A stretch of DNA of 12,281 nt, taken from Promethearchaeota archaeon. Lineage in GTDB: Archaea > Asgardarchaeota > Lokiarchaeia > Sigynarchaeales > SOKP01. Shown here one piece after another: positions 7,030 through 12,281 of this stretch. A program made the translations under genes and the position numbers. Position 1 is the stretch's first letter. Each line of letters opens with the position of its first letter. The stretch lies in contig JAGXNZ010000253.1 of NCBI GenBank assembly GCA_019894655.1, positions 1 through 12,281 of the forward strand. The letters are read 5' to 3'. The notes under the pieces are model-generated. The model saw only the letters and a list, made by a program, of their open reading frames with translations, was not told where the DNA came from and ran no database searches.

Positions 7030-8135
7030 GAACGCCCCATGAGGTTTTTCTTAACAAATTTATAACAGATTTCATTTGGATTCTCAAAATTCAATATTTT
7101 TTCGCGAAAATGATTGGTAAACCTATCAGGTTTCGGTTTGGTTGAGAGAATTTCTAAAGATTTTTTTACAATTTCGTGACTCTCTTTTATATGTTGTAAA
7201 GGGAAGCCATTATTTATTAAAAAATGTTCCTGGGGTGCGGTCTCTCCTGGAAAAAATTCTATACTCGGTACATTTAATAAACTTGACTCACGTACTATTG
7301 TTCCACCGCCGCTGATTACTAAACTGCTGTAAAAACACAAATCAACCATATTTGGCATGTATCTTGTTATTTTTAAGTTGGAATTTCCTATGTAATTCTC
7401 CAATTTCTCGTTGAGAAATAACTCTTGCTTTTTCGTTCTTACAATTATCAAAAATTTATGATTTGGAAATTCTCTAAATATGGGAGGAAAGAACTCGCTA
7501 ATTAATGATTCTTCTGGTTTAAGAACATCAATAAAATAACTTGCAAATGAGGGTTCACTTCTTATAACTACGTATTCTCCCTTCTTTAGGTTATTGTCAT
7601 CAAGAACGGAAGGATTAGGTAGATATTCTGAAAGCCAAGCTATCTCGTCGATGCCATTATATCTTATTAATTTATTTGGATTTGCGTGGAGGTTTATATA
7701 CAGTTGTTCGGGAACACAAGTTGGAGTAATAATATTATCTAAATAGGGAAATAGTAATTTACATACTGGAACATTGCGAGGTTCGTCATTATAACCTATT
7801 GAAGAGATATTCAACCCATATGAGATTCTTGTACCTTCAACAGATGAAAATGTAATAAAATAATCTGGCTTAAAATTTACAACCTTAGGGTATAATTCCG
7901 CCAAACGGTTTATATATGACTTTAATTTTTTTTCTAAAGTGGCGCCTCCGTGTTTCCCTACTTTTTCATAAATTACTTCTAAATCGTCTAAAATTTGAAA
8001 GGTTGAATCGTAATCTCTTGCGGTAACAAGGAGGTCAGCTCCATCATTTCTAAATTTTTCTAAAAGAGATTTAAACATTATACCTGTTTTTGGTTCTTCT
8101 ACGTCAATCCAAATTTTCTTCCCTGATAAACTCAT
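7026..8135 (-). CDS. DUF354 family protein (GT-B glycosyltransferase-like)
   Basis: The 369-residue protein matches DUF354 throughout. Its N-terminus KIWIDVEEPKTGIMFKSLL is followed by VTARDYDSTFQILDDL, the YEKVGKHGG segment, KPDYFITF, NDEPRNVPVCKLLFPYLD with IITPTCVP, and the C-terminal donor-site-like loop Ser275-Gly-Gly-Gly278 in SGGGTIVRESSLLNVPS. The fold is predicted to be GT-B, related to the UDP-GlcNAc epimerase/MurG-type enzymes, and such genes usually lie in archaeal surface-glycan clusters. The biochemical reaction of the family is not well established. It is the last gene of the minus-strand series and lies 58 bases after the acyltransferase stop. The ATG start has no Shine-Dalgarno but a TATA-like element at the leaderless distance. 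Its TAG stop overlaps the TAA of the GT4 gene on the other strand. Confidence 0.85.
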   Translation of the reverse strand: MSLSGKKIWIDVEEPKTGIMFKSLLEKFRNDGADLLVTARDYDSTFQILDDLEVIYEKVGKHGGATLEKKLKSYINRLAELYPKVVNFKPDYFITFSSVEGTRISYGLNISSIGYNDEPRNVPVCKLLFPYLDNIITPTCVPEQLYINLHANPNKLIRYNGIDEIAWLSEYLPNPSVLDDNNLKKGEYVVIRSEPSFASYFIDVLKPEESLISEFFPPIFREFPNHKFLIIVRTKKQELFLNEKLENYIGNSNLKITRYMPNMVDLCFYSSLVISGGGTIVRESSLLNVPSIEFFPGETAPQEHFLINNGFPLQHIKESHEIVKKSLEILSTKPKPDRFTNHFREKILNFENPNEICYKFVKKNLMGRS

Positions 8136-8157
8136 AATTATACTAATTCTTTCAGTT

Positions 8158-8167
8158 ATTATTTAAA
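8158..8167 (-). promoter_or_regulatory. candidate TATA box for the DUF354 gene
   Basis: The minus strand reads TTTAAATAAT, centred about 27 bases before the ATG at 8135, the leaderless distance. This suggests that DUF354 may have its own promoter although it lies downstream of the acyltransferase gene. Confidence 0.3.
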
Positions 8168-8193
8168 AATTTTAAAAGGAGCATCTATACGAT

Positions 8194-8949
8194 TTAAATC
8201 CAATCTGCAGGTTTTTTTTTTAAAAATTTAGCAGGGTTTCCGACGACTATATCTCTTTCCTCAGTATTTTTTGTAACAACAGCACCTGCTCCAACAATTG
8301 TTCCTCTTTTTAAAGTTATTCCCGGAAAAATAATTGAGTTTGCACCTAGTGATACTTCGTTTTCAATTGTTGGACCAATTAAATCAAATTTCTTCCGCTC
8401 CATATATTTATCATTCGTTAATTTACAGAAAGGACCCATAAATACATTATCTCCAATTTTACAATGTAACGGAATATACACTCCTGTTTGAATACTAACG
8501 TCAATGCCTATTACTACATTACCATCAATAACCGAGTTAGTACCTATAACTGTATTATGTCCTATTGATGTTTTTTCCCTTATCATAACATTATGTCCTG
8601 TTTGACAATTGTTCCCAATTGAAACCTCAGAGTAAATTATAGTACCCGCTCTTATGGTACAATTTGTTCCAATAGAAATTAAGGGACTCTCATAATCCGT
8701 TATATTTCTCTGACTCTTTACATTTGTTAATAATTCTGCTCGTTGAGGGTGCCCAATAATACAATTTTCCCCTATATAAGTTCCCGATTGAATTAAAGCA
8801 TTTCCGTAAATTTTGACACCCGTAGAGATATAAACTCCGCTCTCTATTTTAACTCCTTTTCCTATTATTACAAATGTATCAATATATGCTTTTTTATCCA
8901 CAATAGCATTCTTATGAATAAAAGAATTATTTATATTTTCAAGTTTCAC
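8194..8949 (-). CDS. left-handed beta-helix sugar acyltransferase (WbpD/WlbB-like)
   Basis: The 251-residue protein is built of hexapeptide repeats ([LIV]-G-x4: VIIGKGVKI, TYIGENCIIG, VSIGNNCQTG, TSIGHNTVIG and others) forming a left-handed beta-helix. Members are trimeric and use acetyl-CoA or acyl donors. The core GHNVMIREKTSIGHN and the loop TNDKY (178-182) before SLGANSIIFPGITL and VGAGAVVTKN...VVGNPAKFL match bacterial N-acetyltransferases of amino sugars (UDP-2-acetamido-3-amino-glucuronate type). I infer acetylation of a nucleotide amino sugar for a surface or protein-linked glycan; serine or other sugar acetyltransferases are alternatives. The start is GTG at 8949; no in-frame ATG exists upstream and the first repeats begin at residue 11, so a later start is unlikely. 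An A10 run lies in the coding strand near the 3' end (codons for LKKK). Confidence 0.82.
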   Translation of the reverse strand: MKLENINNSFIHKNAIVDKKAYIDTFVIIGKGVKIESGVYISTGVKIYGNALIQSGTYIGENCIIGHPQRAELLTNVKSQRNITDYESPLISIGTNCTIRAGTIIYSEVSIGNNCQTGHNVMIREKTSIGHNTVIGTNSVIDGNVVIGIDVSIQTGVYIPLHCKIGDNVFMGPFCKLTNDKYMERKKFDLIGPTIENEVSLGANSIIFPGITLKRGTIVGAGAVVTKNTEERDIVVGNPAKFLKKKPADWI

Positions 8950-9011
8950 TTCTATGGATTCACTTTCTTTTGATTTTTAGTTAAAATATATTGTAAAAAT
9001 TATTAATTTAT

Positions 9012-9305
9012 TCATTTTACGCAACTACAAGGAGAGGAATTACACTTTATACACTTATTAGGGTATTTACTAACTAAAGATTTTTCTATATCGATATTTA
9101 AGATATTTGCAACAGAAAATGTCCAGGCTATAATGTCTGCTAACTCTTCAGAAATCTTTTCTTTATCTAATTCTTGGGCGTTTAATAAAGTGGCAAGCTC
9201 ACCAATTTCTTCAATAAGCCATATGAAAGTGCTTTTAATCCCTCGATTTAGGTCCTTTTTAAGGTAGAGGTTCTTGAGTAACGCTTGAAATTCCGACATA
9301 CGCAT
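9012..9305 (-). CDS. MazG-like nucleotide pyrophosphohydrolase with Cys-rich tail
   Basis: The product of 97 residues is a small all-alpha NTP pyrophosphohydrolase. The metal-binding motif of the family is visible as Glu32-Glu33-x2-Glu36 (WLIEEIGEL) and Glu54-x2-Asp57 (EELADIIAW). These enzymes hydrolyse NTPs or dNTPs to monophosphates and are usually thought of as pool-cleaning enzymes. The tail adds four cysteines (Cys85, Cys88, Cys93, Cys95: CIKC...CSC), a likely zinc site. The start at ATG 9305 gives MRMSEFQ, the usual N-terminus of archaeal relatives; the TTG at 9311 is possible but less likely, and ATG 9299 would also work. It follows the Sec61-beta gene after a gap of 42 bases and precedes the sugar acyltransferase gene on the same strand. 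Confidence 0.82.
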   Translation of the reverse strand: MRMSEFQALLKNLYLKKDLNRGIKSTFIWLIEEIGELATLLNAQELDKEKISEELADIIAWTFSVANILNIDIEKSLVSKYPNKCIKCNSSPCSCVK

Positions 9306-9347
9306 ATTCAAAAGTAATCAAATTCATAAAAAATGCCTTAAATAAAG

Positions 9348-9563
9348 TTACGAGGGAGTAAACAACCAACTAAAAATACCTAACCAAGCAAAATAGACTA
9401 TCAATATTAAAGCAACAGCTATGATAACAGTTGTTATCGGGCTAACTTTAATTCCAATTGAACTATCCTCAAAAAATCTCATCAAACCAGCGCCTCCTAA
9501 GGGCATTGGTGCGTTTCCGCTTCTTCTTTTTTTCCGTTTTGATTGGCTTCGTTGAGACGACAT
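9348..9563 (-). CDS. preprotein translocase subunit Sec61-beta
   Basis: The 71-residue tail-anchored protein is the small beta subunit of the SecYE-beta protein-conducting channel. The basic N-terminus (about 5-14, RSQSKRKKRR) is cytosolic. It is followed by the conserved archaeal/eukaryotic motif PLGGAGLMRFFEDSSIGIKV (21-40) and then by one transmembrane helix at about 43-65. Length and order are typical of archaeal Sec61-beta. The gene lies head to head with the ribophorin I-like gene, with 152 bases between them. No Shine-Dalgarno precedes the ATG; a TATA-like element sits at the leaderless distance. MazG-like, acyltransferase and DUF354 genes follow on the same strand. Confidence 0.92.
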   Translation of the reverse strand: MSSQRSQSKRKKRRSGNAPMPLGGAGLMRFFEDSSIGIKVSPITTVIIAVALILIVYFAWLGIFSWLFTPS

Positions 9564-9582
9564 TTATTATTTTTTTATTTAT

Positions 9583-9590
9583 TTTTATAA
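9583..9590 (-). promoter_or_regulatory. TATA box for leaderless Sec61-beta transcript
   Basis: The minus strand reads TTATAAAA, centred about 24 bases before the ATG at 9563. With no Shine-Dalgarno present, this suggests a leaderless or nearly leaderless mRNA. Confidence 0.4.
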
Positions 9591-9634
9591 ATTAATTAAA
9601 TTTAAAACAACACAAATAATAAGTTTTATCTCGA

Positions 9635-9647
9635 ATTATATAAAAAA
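9635..9647 (+). promoter_or_regulatory. candidate TATA box for the ribophorin I-like gene
   Basis: ATTATATAAAAAA would place the transcript start near 9665-9670 and leave a leader of roughly 50 bases carrying the AAAGGA element. The TTTATAAAGG at 9697-9706 is too close to the ATG to be the promoter. Confidence 0.25.
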
Positions 9648-9701
9648 ATATAATAAATTTTTATTAATGGTATTAATTATTGTTAGTTAATTCGAGTTTA
9701 T

Positions 9702-9707
9702 AAAGGA
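9702..9707 (+). promoter_or_regulatory. Shine-Dalgarno-like site of the ribophorin I-like gene
   Basis: AAAGGA lies eight bases before the ATG at 9716 and supports that start, which also places the signal peptide exactly at the N-terminus. Confidence 0.4.
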
Positions 9708-9715
9708 ATAAAATT

Positions 9716-11578
9716 ATGAGAAGAAAAAGTTTTTTCATTATATTTATTGGATTTTTATCTGTTATGATTTTATTTTCAGCTATTCAATATGATTTTTCAT
9801 ACAATTTTCAAAATCATCTCTCAGTTGAAGACCCTCAACTATCAAGCACTTTAGAAGGAGCAGATAACCTTTTAGTTGTAGGTTCAATAAGAACCACTGA
9901 TTTAAATACCTACGGTTTAGTAAATATAGAGGATAGGCTGACAATCTTAAACTATAATAACAATCCGATTAATTCATTTTTATTTGGATTAAAAGTTGAA
10001 GATTCAAATAAATTAATTTATTTTAACGCTATTGGTGAAACACAGAACACACTATTAATCGAAAGATCCCACGAAATAATGGATATTTACGAAATGATTA
10101 CTGTGTATTTTGACACGCCGTTATTACCATCACAAGAAATTACTTTGACTGTTCAACATTCATATATAAATTTAATATCTTATGTGACAACATTTATTGA
10201 TGATGAATTCACTCAGCTCTTAATATTTGAAGGGCCATTGTTTCCTCTTTTACCTTATAAGAGCGAAGGAAACATTAAATCAAATTATATATTACCGCAA
10301 GGATCTACTTTAGAATATAATAAAAGAATTGGTGGAATGGGAAATCTGGTTGGAGATAACAATTTATTGTACGATTTAGATTTCTACGAAGAAATTGATT
10401 ATCTAGAGCCTTTTTTATTAAACTTAGGTGAGGATAACGAAACAGGTATTGCTGTAAAAAATATGTTTACATCGAAATTAGAAATAGAAAAAATAGACAA
10501 GGATATTTACATATCTCCCTGGGGTATTATTAAAAATGTTGAAGAAATTACGATTGAAAATGTTGGAACTGAAGAAATCCTTTTTATATATTTGAAAATT
10601 CCAAGCAACGCAATGAATGTAAAGGTTTACGACGATCTGGGAGAGGTCTTAGGAGTAGCCCTCATAGAATTAATCGATGATGTTTCGACAAAAACTGTTT
10701 CTATACCATTATACCAGAATAGAGTTTCGCTGTCAGCAGCATCAAAATTTACGTTTTTTCTCGAATATTATCTACCTCCTGAAGGATATATATCCTTTAA
10801 TTGGCTCCAACAATCCATTTCAATAAACTTACTTACGACAAAATATGAATATTTAATATACGAACAAACTACCAATGTAATTATCGAAGGTTGTGGTATA
10901 GTTGACTATATGTCTTCATTACCAGAAGCTTTGAGTAGCTCGGGAAATTCTAAAGTTTTAGTATACAGCATAGAAAATGTTAGTCCACTAGTAGAGAAAA
11001 ATATACTACTAACTTTTACTATTGATTTATTTGAAATACTTATTAGACCTGTTGTGTTCGTTATGATCCTTGCCTTATTGTCGTCGATTTTCGTTCTTGC
11101 AATTAAGACCCTTAAAAGAGAGGAACAAGTATCGATCTTCAAAAAAGAATTCATCCCTACTAGTGAAATTAGAGAATTTTGTTCTTTGTTCGAAGTAATC
11201 AATGCATTAGTGCTGGAAATTAGAAAAGCAGAAAGTGAGACAAAACGGAAGAAGTTAGCAAAAAAGACTTATAAGAATTTATTAAGCAAAAACACGGCAA
11301 GAATAGACCAGATTAAAGAAGAAATCCGCCCTTTTAAGAAAATCTTGTTGGAGACGAGCGATACATTTAGTAATATTGTAAAAAGACTTGATGTGTTAGA
11401 TGCCGAAAGAATTAGCATTTCAGATAGCTTAAATCTCTTGGAGGCGCGATATAAAAGGGGAAAATTACCTTCTAAAGCAGCATACCAAAAATTATCAGAT
11501 GATTTCTTCAATAGACAAAAAAAATTAGATAGAACGATCGATAAGTATATTCAACAACTAAGAAGTTATTTATTGTAA
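9716..11578 (+). CDS. ribophorin I-like protein (putative oligosaccharyltransferase subunit)
   Basis: The architecture of this 620-residue protein equals that of eukaryotic ribophorin I: a signal peptide (1 to about 25), a beta-rich extracytoplasmic region of about 420 residues, one transmembrane helix (445-463) and a cytosolic helical tail (464-620). From memory of human RPN1, local similarities fall in the same order: IFEGPLF...PY (Phe171-Gly173; RPN1 VFEG...SPYP), SPWGIIKNVEEITIENVG (267-284; RPN1 SHWGNIAVEENVDLKHTG), VYDDLGEV (304-311; RPN1 YRDEIGNV), and near the end LEARYKRGKLPSKAAYQKL (575-593; RPN1 [20 protein letters not shown]). Ribophorin I is a non-catalytic subunit of the complex that N-glycosylates proteins emerging from the Sec channel, and homologues are known from Asgard archaea. 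Sec61-beta is divergent next door, and a Trm112-like gene follows after 23 bases. The catalytic STT3/AglB subunit is not in the window. Confidence 0.75.
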   Translation: MRRKSFFIIFIGFLSVMILFSAIQYDFSYNFQNHLSVEDPQLSSTLEGADNLLVVGSIRTTDLNTYGLVNIEDRLTILNYNNNPINSFLFGLKVEDSNKLIYFNAIGETQNTLLIERSHEIMDIYEMITVYFDTPLLPSQEITLTVQHSYINLISYVTTFIDDEFTQLLIFEGPLFPLLPYKSEGNIKSNYILPQGSTLEYNKRIGGMGNLVGDNNLLYDLDFYEEIDYLEPFLLNLGEDNETGIAVKNMFTSKLEIEKIDKDIYISPWGIIKNVEEITIENVGTEEILFIYLKIPSNAMNVKVYDDLGEVLGVALIELIDDVSTKTVSIPLYQNRVSLSAASKFTFFLEYYLPPEGYISFNWLQQSISINLLTTKYEYLIYEQTTNVIIEGCGIVDYMSSLPEALSSSGNSKVLVYSIENVSPLVEKNILLTFTIDLFEILIRPVVFVMILALLSSIFVLAIKTLKREEQVSIFKKEFIPTSEIREFCSLFEVINALVLEIRKAESETKRKKLAKKTYKNLLSKNTARIDQIKEEIRPFKKILLETSDTFSNIVKRLDVLDAERISISDSLNLLEARYKRGKLPSKAAYQKLSDDFFNRQKKLDRTIDKYIQQLRSYLL

Positions 11579-11592
11579 ATAATAAAAATTTC

Positions 11593-11597
11593 GGTGA
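11593..11597 (+). promoter_or_regulatory. Shine-Dalgarno site of the Trm112-like gene
   Basis: GGTGA matches the 3' part of the archaeal SD consensus and lies four bases before the ATG at 11602. It favours co-transcription with the gene upstream. Confidence 0.4.
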
Positions 11598-11601
11598 ATT
11601 A

Positions 11602-12225
11602 ATGAGACCGTGGTTGTGCGATATTTTAGCTTGTCCGATTGATAAATTTTTTCCGCTTGAGTTGATAATCTTTTCTTTTGAAACAGACGAAAAAGTTTTT
11701 AAAGAAATATTAAAAGCGTATGACAACAGAGACATAATTAGTATTAAAAAGGAAAATGTTATTGAAATTGAGCAAAGAAATGAAGAATTACTTCTCAAAG
11801 ACGAAATCGTGATTGAAAAAAGTAAAATTGGTATTTATTTAAAAGCAATAATTTCCAGTGTTAAAGAAGTAGATAATATGAGCGACAAATCTTCATATGA
11901 GCTAAGTAAGCGATGTATTCACATTATACAAAATGATATAAAACAAAAAATAAAAGCCTTCTCAAACAATTTAATGAATGAACATATTGATACAATTTTG
12001 CCAGAATTATATTTTTTAAACAAATTCAAAACTGATATTGAAATTGAAACGGGTTTGTTGTTCTGTTCTAAGTGTAAGAGATGGTTCCCAATCATCGAAA
12101 CTATTCCACAGATGTTACCGGATGAATATAGAGATGAAGAAGCAGACGTTCTATTTCTGAAAACCAATAAAGATTTATTAGAGAACGCATTTTTTAAACA
12201 AAATTTAAAACCATATAATCTATAA
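11602..12225 (+). CDS. Trm112-like methyltransferase activator with large insert
   Basis: Both halves of the Trm112 zinc-knuckle domain are clear. The N-terminal half is MRPWLCDILACPIDKFFPLEL. The C-terminal half is GLLFCSKCKRWFPI followed by IPQMLPDEYR (151-177), with Cys155-x2-Cys158. In the first half the position of the second cysteine in bacterial relatives is Asp14 (CPIDK), so metal binding there may be lost or may use Cys6 and Cys11. Between the halves lies an insert of about 125 charged, helical residues (roughly 22-148), making the protein 207 residues long against about 60 for compact archaeal forms and 135 for the yeast protein. Trm112 stabilises and activates methyltransferases acting on tRNA, rRNA and release factor aRF1. 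It follows the ribophorin I-like gene after 23 bases and lies just ahead of a tRNA gene. Confidence 0.85.
   Translation: MRPWLCDILACPIDKFFPLELIIFSFETDEKVFKEILKAYDNRDIISIKKENVIEIEQRNEELLLKDEIVIEKSKIGIYLKAIISSVKEVDNMSDKSSYELSKRCIHIIQNDIKQKIKAFSNNLMNEHIDTILPELYFLNKFKTDIEIETGLLFCSKCKRWFPIIETIPQMLPDEYRDEEADVLFLKTNKDLLENAFFKQNLKPYNL
12213..12219 (+). promoter_or_regulatory. candidate TATA box of the tRNA-Gln gene
   Basis: ATATAAT is centred about 24 bases before the first tRNA base at 12240, as expected for an archaeal tRNA promoter. It overlaps the last codons of the Trm112-like gene, so the tRNA probably has its own promoter inside that coding sequence. Confidence 0.35.
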
Positions 12226-12239
12226 AAAATTAATATTAA

Positions 12240-12281
12240 AGCCCGGTGGTGTAGTGGCCAAGCATCTGGGGCCTTGAACCC
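12240..12281 (+). tRNA. tRNA-Gln (UUG), truncated by the window end
   Basis: Only the 5' part is present. It reads acceptor strand AGCCCGG, T8-G9, a D-arm with stem GTGT paired to GCAT around AGTGGCCAA, C26, anticodon stem TGGGG, loop CCTTGAA and the start of the 3' stem, CCC. The order and sequence closely resemble archaeal tRNA-Gln. Pairing G31-C39, G30-C40 and G29-C41 fixes a seven-base loop, giving anticodon TTG (Gln). Position 33 is then C rather than the nearly universal T. In archaea this tRNA is normally first charged with Glu and then amidated by GatDE. The variable and T arms lie outside the window, so the call rests on the first 42 bases. Confidence 0.75.

Noticed and set aside
9306..9311. 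TTG start for the MazG-like gene at 9311
   Set aside because: The ATG two codons later gives the typical MRxSEFQ N-terminus and no Shine-Dalgarno favours the TTG.
10906..11202. Minus-strand ORF within the ribophorin I-like gene
   Set aside because: Low-complexity Ser/Ile-rich shadow frame with no start signal. The same holds for the other antisense frames at 1223-1411, 1970-2161, 5874-6083, 11269-11511, 11508-11798 and 11919-12167.
12240..12281. tRNA-Ser (TGA anticodon) reading of the tRNA
   Set aside because: It would need a C31-C39 mismatch in the anticodon stem, and the rest of the 5' half matches archaeal tRNA-Gln.
1..12281. Mobile elements, CRISPR arrays or phage genes
   Set aside because: No transposase, integrase, terminal repeats or regularly spaced repeats were seen. 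The AT-rich intergenic stretches, all under 300 bases, hold only promoter-like and poly-T elements.

Overview
The window reads as chromosomal DNA of an Asgard (Lokiarchaeia-like) archaeon. Evidence for this: very low GC, archaeal TATA elements and mixed leaderless/Shine-Dalgarno starts, an archaeal Sec61-beta, a type 2 methionine aminopeptidase, a stand-alone roadblock/LC7 protein, a Trm112-type protein, an archaeal-style tRNA-Gln and, most tellingly, a protein that resembles eukaryotic ribophorin I over its whole length. No mobile element, CRISPR array or phage gene is visible.

Layout, left to right. (1) The 3' end of an unrecognised gene meets a seven-helix membrane protein tail to tail, with poly-T terminators on both strands. 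(2) A divergent intergenic region leads to a two-gene operon: a large membrane-anchored penicillin-acylase-family (S45) Ntn-hydrolase and a small four-helix membrane protein. (3) A roadblock/LC7 protein (minus strand, TTG start) lies opposite a type 2 methionine aminopeptidase, which is followed by a GT4 glycosyltransferase. (4) The glycosyltransferase meets, with a 4-bp tail-to-tail overlap, a minus-strand series that reads Sec61-beta, MazG-like pyrophosphohydrolase, left-handed beta-helix sugar acyltransferase, DUF354 glycosyltransferase-like protein. (5) Divergent from Sec61-beta, a plus-strand pair encodes the ribophorin I-like protein and an enlarged Trm112-like protein, followed by a tRNA-Gln cut by the window end.

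Functional reading (inference). The right half puts a translocon subunit (Sec61-beta), a probable oligosaccharyltransferase subunit (ribophorin I-like), three glycan-building enzymes and a nascent-chain processing enzyme (MetAP2) within about 7 kb. This resembles a co-translational secretion/N-glycosylation neighbourhood. The ribophorin-like protein keeps a long cytosolic helical tail; in mammalian ribophorin I this part contacts the ribosome, and yeast Ost1 lacks it. This is the most interesting feature in the window.

All identifications come from reading motifs by eye. No database search was run.
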